Source of the DNA: Alligator mississippiensis | Taxonomy: Eukaryota; Chordata; Crocodylia; Alligatoridae | Direction of reading: 5' to 3' | NCBI RefSeq assembly: GCF_030867095.1 | Contig: NC_081829.1 | Span: 87,794,261-87,858,260, forward strand | Length of the DNA stretch: 64,000 nucleotides | Shown: positions 57,915 through 64,000 of the stretch, piece by piece | How the letters are laid out: each line of letters begins with the position of its first letter | Numbering within the stretch: the first letter of the stretch is position 1 | Notes under the pieces: model-generated | What the model was told of the DNA's origin: nothing | What the model saw: only the letters and a program-made list of their open reading frames with translations | Databases searched by the model: none | Translations under genes and position numbers: made by a program

Positions 57915-60900
57915 TTACTTCCACTCTATACAGGTTGCAAAATCTTTGAACCGGCGTTCTTAAGAGCGAACTGAGAATTTGGATGAACCCAGATAAACTT
58001 TTAGGACTGCTTTCGGTTTCTTCCTGAGTTTCCTGGTTGGTTTCCTTCCTCCTCATTCACATCCTACACTGCTTTCTAGCCTGGACTAGTTTATAACAAG
58101 CTGAAATCATCCCTGGTGTAAGCTCATCAGAGTTAGAAATATCAAGGAAGAGTCATCCCTGGTGCCAAAGATCAACACTCTTCAATGGATGGCATCACTG
58201 ATTCAAGTATGAAAGGGCAATTTTAGTCTCTCTGTTGTTCCCATTGAACTCAGAAGCTACTGAAGAAGTAACAGAATATTTAATCATGTGCCTCCTCTGC
58301 CTAGTAGCCAAGTGATTTGAAACAGGCTTAAGGCGCTCAGGCTACATCTACATTGCTAATTAGGGTTGGCCTTACAGTTGCCCTTGAGTCCATACTCTTT
58401 GACCATCTACACTAACCTCTCTAAATTTTCCCCTCCCCGGCAATTTGACCTGAGCTTGGAAACCCTATTAAGTTTCAGGACATGAGGTCAGCACCTCTGT
58501 GGCATGTTTAGGACTCACCTGCAAACACAAGATGTATGCCATTACCAAAGCCATCCCTTTTTTCTCCTCATTTCTCACTCTTTTGTTCCTCGCTTTCTGT
58601 CGAAGCACAGAAGGAGAGACAAGTCCTTTTTTGGGGGCATCTTTACACATGCTTTGGGGAAAAAACAGGGGGACATTTTAATTAGCGTGGTTCTCCAAGA
58701 CAGCTCTAATTAAAACACCTTCAGTGTCTGGTTTATTCAGCGTCACGCACTTCAAAATGGCCGGGGAGTGCTTTAACTCATTGAATGAGCTTTAGTTAAA
58801 GCGCCCCCACTACCGTTTCGAAATGTGGGGATGCTGAATGCGCATGCTGCTGAGGCTTCTGGAGCATGCTAATTAGATGAATCGAGTCTGGTGTGATACA
58901 TTTTAATTAGAGCTTGTCAGAGCAGGCATCGGGCCTGAGGATAGGTGCCCAATTTGCCTGTCCTGGATGAGCGTGACATGGAGTGTTTCTAGGAGTGCAG
59001 ATCGTGTTTCTGCTTCTGCCAATTACACATGCAAAATGGTTAGAGAGAAGGGAAAAAAAACCCACTTAGCACTGCTTTGAGACACTTTCCTGAAGTGAGA
59101 AATATTGTAGATATGGCCTGACTCTCTTAATTACTGCTGTAAATCAGGTGTGAAGTGAATGGAGTTAGATAGTGTAAATAAGGAGCTGCATTGGGCTTTA
59201 TAATCTTGGCCTCCGCCATCTGTGAAAGACATGGACAGACTCTTGAAGATGGAAGAATAATCCTTTGTGCTAATGATTATAATTATGCAGCAGGACAAGG
59301 GTCAGGATCAGTACTTGCAAAGAGCCCAGCAGTTTGTTGTCTCAGGAAGAGGGAAAGCTTGTTGAAAGGTGGAGAGGGGGAGGGAAAGGGTGTTCCTTCC
59401 CCCCCAGCCCCAGTGCTGAAAGCTTGTACCTTGCCTGTGTTATCTGATTAAGCCTGACTATCCGGCTAACTGGCTTGTGCTCATGATTTATAACTGGAAG
59501 TGTGGACCAATGTGAACTGTCTGCTTTTTGGTGGATTTATAAAAAGAAGGGAAGTTTTACAGAAATGACATGTGTAAACACTTTAGCAAGATGCAGGCAA
59601 TTTAGAGGTTATGGTGGAGTTATCAAGCAAGTTTGCAAAATGGAAATAAGATGGTTCCTGACCACCCCCCCCCTCCAAATACACCATAACCATTCAGAAC
59701 TGCAATTATAGACTGTCTTCATCTCAGCAAGAGCTGCCTGATGAGAAGTGGTTTGTTACTGAGAAGTCTCTTCAGATTGTTCTTACAAATAAAAGCAAGA
59801 AATTCACTCTCAGGGTGTTGATGGGAGCTCATGCTTCAGTAAAATGCTTTTGGAGCAGGCTTGAATCAGCATGTATGCTAACTGGGTTTACAGATCAGCC
59901 TCAGTTGGTGTTTGGTTGTGCATGCTTGGCATTCTTACTTACTGCTTTAGTGATCAGTGAAATTGCTGTCTACAATCCCGCTTTGTGAATGTCACAGGAA
60001 GTTCTTATTACTAGAGCATTTCTGGTATGCGTTCGCTGTACTACCAGTGTGGGAGCCCTTGAACTAAGACTGCTAACAAAAAAAACATGTTACAACCAGA
60101 AGTTTAAATAACTTGCGTTGTGCTACTATCTGGTCAGTCCTGGGGTCCTGCCTGGGTATGCACGATTTTAGAAATAATGCCAAAACCATAGTATCTGGGT
60201 GCCGTAGTTTTTAATGTTGTGGTCTCTTGTGAGATAGGGAAGTGCTGACCTCCACAATTCATCGACAGGAAAACTAGTGACAGAAACTTCAGCCCGGAAG
60301 AAAGAACAAAAGAAGTTATGTCTTCAAGTGAGATTTATGTGGGGAATTAGTCGTCAATCCTTAAAGCCGCTACTTAGCTGTTGCCTATTTGGGATTAGTG
60401 CCTAGAATGCATGGGCATCTCGTTTTGTCTCTATGTTTTCAGGCACCTAATGCTTTGCTTCTGGGCCTGCCCAGAGTGCCTTTCTCTGCAGGCTCTCTAC
60501 CTATCCCGTGCCTGAGCCCTGTCGGGATCCAGAGGCCAGGTGGTTCCTCTGCTTCATTGCCCTGTGGGCCCTGCGTGATAGGCATTCCCAGAGCATGTTT
60601 GCTGGGCTGGGCTTGGTGCAAAACAACTGCAGCTGCTCCTTCCTTTCAAAGGATAGGGCTGGGGTTGCTGAGCCCTCTGTTTCTGCAGCAGGTTGGAATG
60701 CAGGACACCTGGGTCTAATTCCCTCGGCTGCCTGAGGGGACACAAACTCTCATCTCTAACTTGATGTGAGCACTTCAATCACCTGGCTAGAGGCCATTTG
60801 GGGATAGGGATACTCCCATCCTCCTGATGGAACTGCTCCTCTCTGCATGCAATACCTAAAGATTAAGCAGGGGAGAGAAAGAGAGGAGCGCTTGCAAGCT

Positions 60901-62310
60901 TCAGCATGACTCTGTGACCAAATGATTAGGTCACTCACCCGGGTAGAGGGGATTTGGGTTCATGTGTCTGCTTCAAGGACTGGATAAATGTTTAAAGGCC
61001 CCTTGGAGCCGGAGTCTGGAACTCTGCCCCCCGCCCAGTGAATGTCCTGACTACTGGGTTGGGACATGCTCTCTCTTTGGCCAGCAAGCATAGAAGTAGT
61101 TCACTTTTGAATGGGATATTTAAACAGGATGCTGTGAGGGCCAGTCTCACCTTGCATAGCCTTTAACCTGGTGGTAAGCCTCCTGGGAGGTGGGAGTTTC
61201 AACCTGTCATGCAGAGGACAGAATTGAACCCCAGTTTCCTAAACCTCTATGGTGTACTCTAACAGCAGGGTCCTTGGTTAAAAGGCTGCAACCCCCCTTC
61301 GGGATTGGGGAGAAAAAGTTTTGGTGCCTACTTTCAGGGGAGGGTTGACTGACAAGAATACCAAACGGAAGGAAACCCTTCCGTATAGTGCTGTGAAAGG
61401 CAGCTGACGTCCAGGACAGAAGGGAGGCATAGGATTTAAGACAAAACTCTGTCTTCAGCATTTCCTACTGGGCAACTTGGCCAGCTCCTTGCTCAGTGTC
61501 TTGGTTGCTGTACAGCCTATTCAGAGGTGCCTGGCTATCTTCGTACATTGTATAGGGAGATGCAGTACCTAGCGTAGGGCTATGAATGCCACTACATGGC
61601 CAGGAGCCTAGAAAATACAATAGTTGGTGTTGTGGGATCTAGCCCCCTTTCATGATCTGGGTCTAAGTAGCTCAATCCCAAAGTATGGGATTTGAACTCC
61701 AGGCCGATATCCTAACTATTGCTCTGTATAGCTGCTAAGATGATGTGATTCCTGCCCCCAAGTACTTGCAAAACCAACAGTGGAGGAATTGCCATGAATT
61801 TGTATTAGAGTAGAGAACAGGGTGATGGCAGGCGGATTCCAGACCACTCCCCCTGAAGTCTTTCAAATTCCAAATTCCCAGGTAGTGTTCACTGACTATG
61901 AACCGTGACACCTCAGAATTGCAGAAGCACTGGGTTTTACCTCCATGTAGATGTTACAGGAATTGAGCAGCAAAAGAGACTAACCTGAGCCTCGGGCCTT
62001 AGCAGACTCCATCAGATGCAAATTTTTCTTCATTATTTTCTCACTGAAGCAGGATGACTTCCAATGAAGCAGTATGGATGGGAAAAAGTGTCAGCAAAGC
62101 CAGCGGATGACAAGCTAGGAGGCTGGCTAATGAGGCAAGGAGAGTTTCTAACTGCAGCTGCAGGAAAGTCAGACTGAGAGAGAAGTGGCCTTGGGTTTAG
62201 CCATGGTTTTAGTTGGGAGCAGGGAAAATGGCTTGTTGTAATAGATACCTACATCAGTATTTTACAGATGTTGCTTTAAATACTTCTCCTGCACTCCTCA
62301 CCATAGCATC
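57915..62310. other. Intergenic region without recognised genes
   Basis: Contains a small inverted repeat (58702-58914) and, at about 60690-61300, repeat-like phrases (CACCTGGGTCTAATTCCC, TTCACTCACCCGGG-like words, GGGTTCATGTGTCTGC) suggestive of an old SINE family that I cannot name. Confidence 0.5.
58702..58914. repeat. Fold-back repeat with AGCTCTAATTAAAA ends
   Basis: AGCTCTAATTAAAA (58702-58715) and its exact complement (58901-58914). The similarity continues inward with mismatches (GTGTCTGGTTTATTCAG against the complement of GAATCGAGTCTGGTG). About 213 bp. Confidence 0.6.
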
Positions 62311-62316
62311 TTGAGC

Positions 62317-63723
62317 AGTGTATACACTGGCAGGTTGCCAGTGCATTTATCTTCAGCAAAGGTGGCTATGACCAGCACCAGCTGTGCTTTTGATCCACAG
62401 ATGTCAAAATGCTTTGCAAACACCATGATGTATGATTTGTTTTTGCATCTCTTTAACATGGACTCCCAGCCTAGTCATTAAAATAATTTTTTTCAGGACT
62501 TGGTGATCCCTAGATGTTGAAAGAACCCTTTTGCTGCAGTCACAGAATTCATGTGGAGTTGCTTGAACCATTGCTGAGCTGGAGGGAGGTTTGGCACCCC
62601 TGGCAGGAAGCTCTTCACCAGGGTTGCAGGGCAGAATTGCAGAAGATGTGGACATCATGGGTGCTTCCAGTTTAGCCGGTGCTGATGTTGGTGAAGGTGC
62701 CACAGTGGTCAACAACAGCACCACTGGAGCCAGCAGACAACAATGGGCGAAGCCCCACTGACTGTAGTATGGGTGGTTGCCCTGGGGCGGGCAGGTGATG
62801 GGGATGTGGGTCCTATCCAGGGTCCTGTTGCACTGGAGGAAGCCCAGGGCATGCAACCCCACAACTGCCTCCATGGGGTCATGGACTCATAGCACAGCAT
62901 GCCCCAACATGACCTGGAGGGTGCCACAGACCTTCAGGATGGCCTCGCCGATGGTTGTCCTGCCCATGCCAAAGAGGTGGCCAATGTAGCACAGGCTGGT
63001 GGGTGTAGCCAGCTTGAGCAGTTAGATCTCCGTGGGAAGGGGAGGCCATGTGGTGGTAGACTGCTGCTGCAGGTGCAGGCAGAGCTGATTGAGGAGCTCC
63101 TGGAAAGTGGCCTGGGTCATCCAGAATGAGTCCAGCCACTGCTTGTCATCCCACGTGCATTGGATGATGTGTAGCCACCAGTCCTGGCTGACAGGGCAGG
63201 CCCACAGGCAGCGGGGCTGGAGCTGCAGGAGCTTGTGGATGGCATCCATGGCAGCATCCATGTGTGCATCAGCATCCATGGTCCAGGCAGCAGTCCAAGG
63301 GCTGGTTGTCATCAGCATGGGGACACAGGGTCTCAGATGCAGCAGTGAGCCTAGCTATGCGGCGTGGGGGACGGGCAGACGGGGCCGAGACTGATGGGTT
63401 CTGCAGACAGTCATAGAGGGCTGTGCCAGCATGCAGACTGCTCCAGGCCAGGAATGCAGGTGGCCAAAGACTACCATGGGGGGCTGGCTTTTAAACAGTA
63501 CCCCTGACACCCTAGTAGCTGTGGCCAGAGCCTCCAGCTCCTCCTGGCTGCTGCAGGGGGTGGAGCAGGGCTGGAGGGGGCCTGGAGCAGGCAGGCTACT
63601 GCCATAAGGAGCAAATCTGCTCCCAAATGGCTGCATGTGTAGATGCCTGCCCAAGGCTGGTTTACTGTGCAGTAAATTACTGCACAATAACACCCTGACG
63701 GCACAAGAAACAGTGTATACACT
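62317..63723 (-). mobile_element. PIF/Harbinger-like DNA transposon, decayed
   Basis: AGTGTATACACT occurs at 62317-62328 and 63712-63723 and may mark the ends (the word is itself palindromic, so this is weak). The body carries the transposase relic listed separately. I could not establish a 3-bp target duplication. Confidence 0.5.
62690..63318 (-). pseudogene. HARBI1-like (PIF/Harbinger) transposase pseudogene
   Basis: Read in one minus-strand frame: WDDKQWLDSFWMTQATFQEL, LPTEI, a TAA stop at 63022-63024, LLKLATPTSLCYIGHLFGMG, RTTIGEAILKVCGTLQVM, a TGA stop at 62887-62889, LHALGFLQCNRTLDRTHIPI, and HPYYSQWGFAHCCLLAPVV. This is the order of motifs in PIF/Harbinger transposases: the helical N-terminal block, the helix-turn-helix-like LFGVGKATV block, then the GFPxCxGAIDGTHI segment with the first catalytic Asp. 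Two in-frame stops and a replaced DG (here DR) show it is dead. The 3' catalytic part is not recognisable. Confidence 0.82.
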
Positions 63724-63765
63724 ACTCTCTAATGCAGAGCTATCTAAAATAGCCTTAAACTAGCT

Positions 63766-64000
63766 CAGAGGTACTCAGCCCCTGGCCCACAGGCCATATC
63801 CAGCTCCTGGCCTGGGTTTGAAAACTTGGTGGCAAGCAAGTGGTCGCACTGTGTGTCGTGCCCCCCCCCCAAATTTCTGGACCAACGGGGAGTCCCAGGC
63901 CCTGTGCACTAGATCAGGTGTGTGGAGCAGCATGAGGCCTGATCCCGGGGGGGAGGTGGGGGGCAGGAGCAGAGCAGTGCTGGGCCCTAGTGCCCAATTC
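63766..64000 (+). mobile_element. hAT-like element, left part, cut by window end
   Basis: Starts CAGAGGTACTCAGCCCCTGG and contains GGCCCACAGGCCATATCC, resembling the interior of the 9845 MITE. The right end lies beyond the window. Confidence 0.5.

Noticed and set aside
57351..57974. 207-codon plus-strand frame
   Set aside because: It lies inside a probable transposable element with palindromes; mirrored residues on both strands (KLKLL.GVLVCC) come from the 39-bp palindrome.
62404..62874. 156-codon minus-strand frame as a gene
   Set aside because: Its start is only the segment after an in-frame stop of the Harbinger transposase relic; the downstream part is not conserved.
26000..64000. Expectation of CACUL1 or PRLHR, the next genes in the human order
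   Set aside because: No exon of either could be recognised; the human gap beyond NANOS1 is large, so they probably lie outside the window.

Overview
This is vertebrate nuclear DNA. Introns carry GT/AG splice sites, protein-coding genes occupy a small part of the window, and the rest is dense with CR1-type LINE fragments, hAT-like miniature transposons and a PIF/Harbinger relic. The CR1 copies, plus repeats built around the words GGCAGACAAGGTTCTTTGGG and TAGGGCTGTGCRAA, suggest a sauropsid, most likely a crocodilian (a turtle is less likely). That is a recognition-based inference, not a database result.

Region 1-16.7 kb (+ strand): the 3' two thirds of EIF3A, the largest scaffold subunit of translation initiation factor eIF3. 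Eleven coding exons can be assembled from 1281 to 15578 with consistent phases (3,147 coding bases, 1,048 residues plus stop). They cover the charged helical region, a greatly expanded 10-residue repeat domain and the conserved C-terminus, followed by about 1 kb of 3' UTR with three AATAAA signals. The repeat exon holds 36 consecutive 30-bp units in perfect register. Several introns have transposons sitting almost on top of splice sites.

Region 16.9-24.7 kb: intergenic, with a 969-bp hAT-like element, other repeats and the presumed 3' UTR of the next gene.

Region 24.8-25.8 kb (- strand): intronless NANOS1 in a CpG-rich block, converging on EIF3A. This tail-to-tail EIF3A/NANOS1 arrangement matches the human 10q26 gene order. 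NANOS1 is a CCHC zinc-finger translational repressor that recruits CCR4-NOT.

Region 25.8-64 kb: I find no host gene. It holds two CR1 reverse-transcriptase fragments on the + strand, an older CR1/L3-like LINE on the - strand, MIR-like SINE pieces, at least twelve hAT-like elements across the whole window (most with recognisable 8-bp target duplications), several long fold-back palindromes, and a decayed PIF/Harbinger transposase near the right end.

The most unusual material is (1) the patch-homogenised EIF3A decapeptide array, (2) a hAT-like family present three times that shares its termini but has different subterminal motifs and cores, two copies being giant palindromes (one with 91-nt arms matching at 88 positions), and (3) a hAT insertion whose target duplication is the first eight bases of an EIF3A intron.
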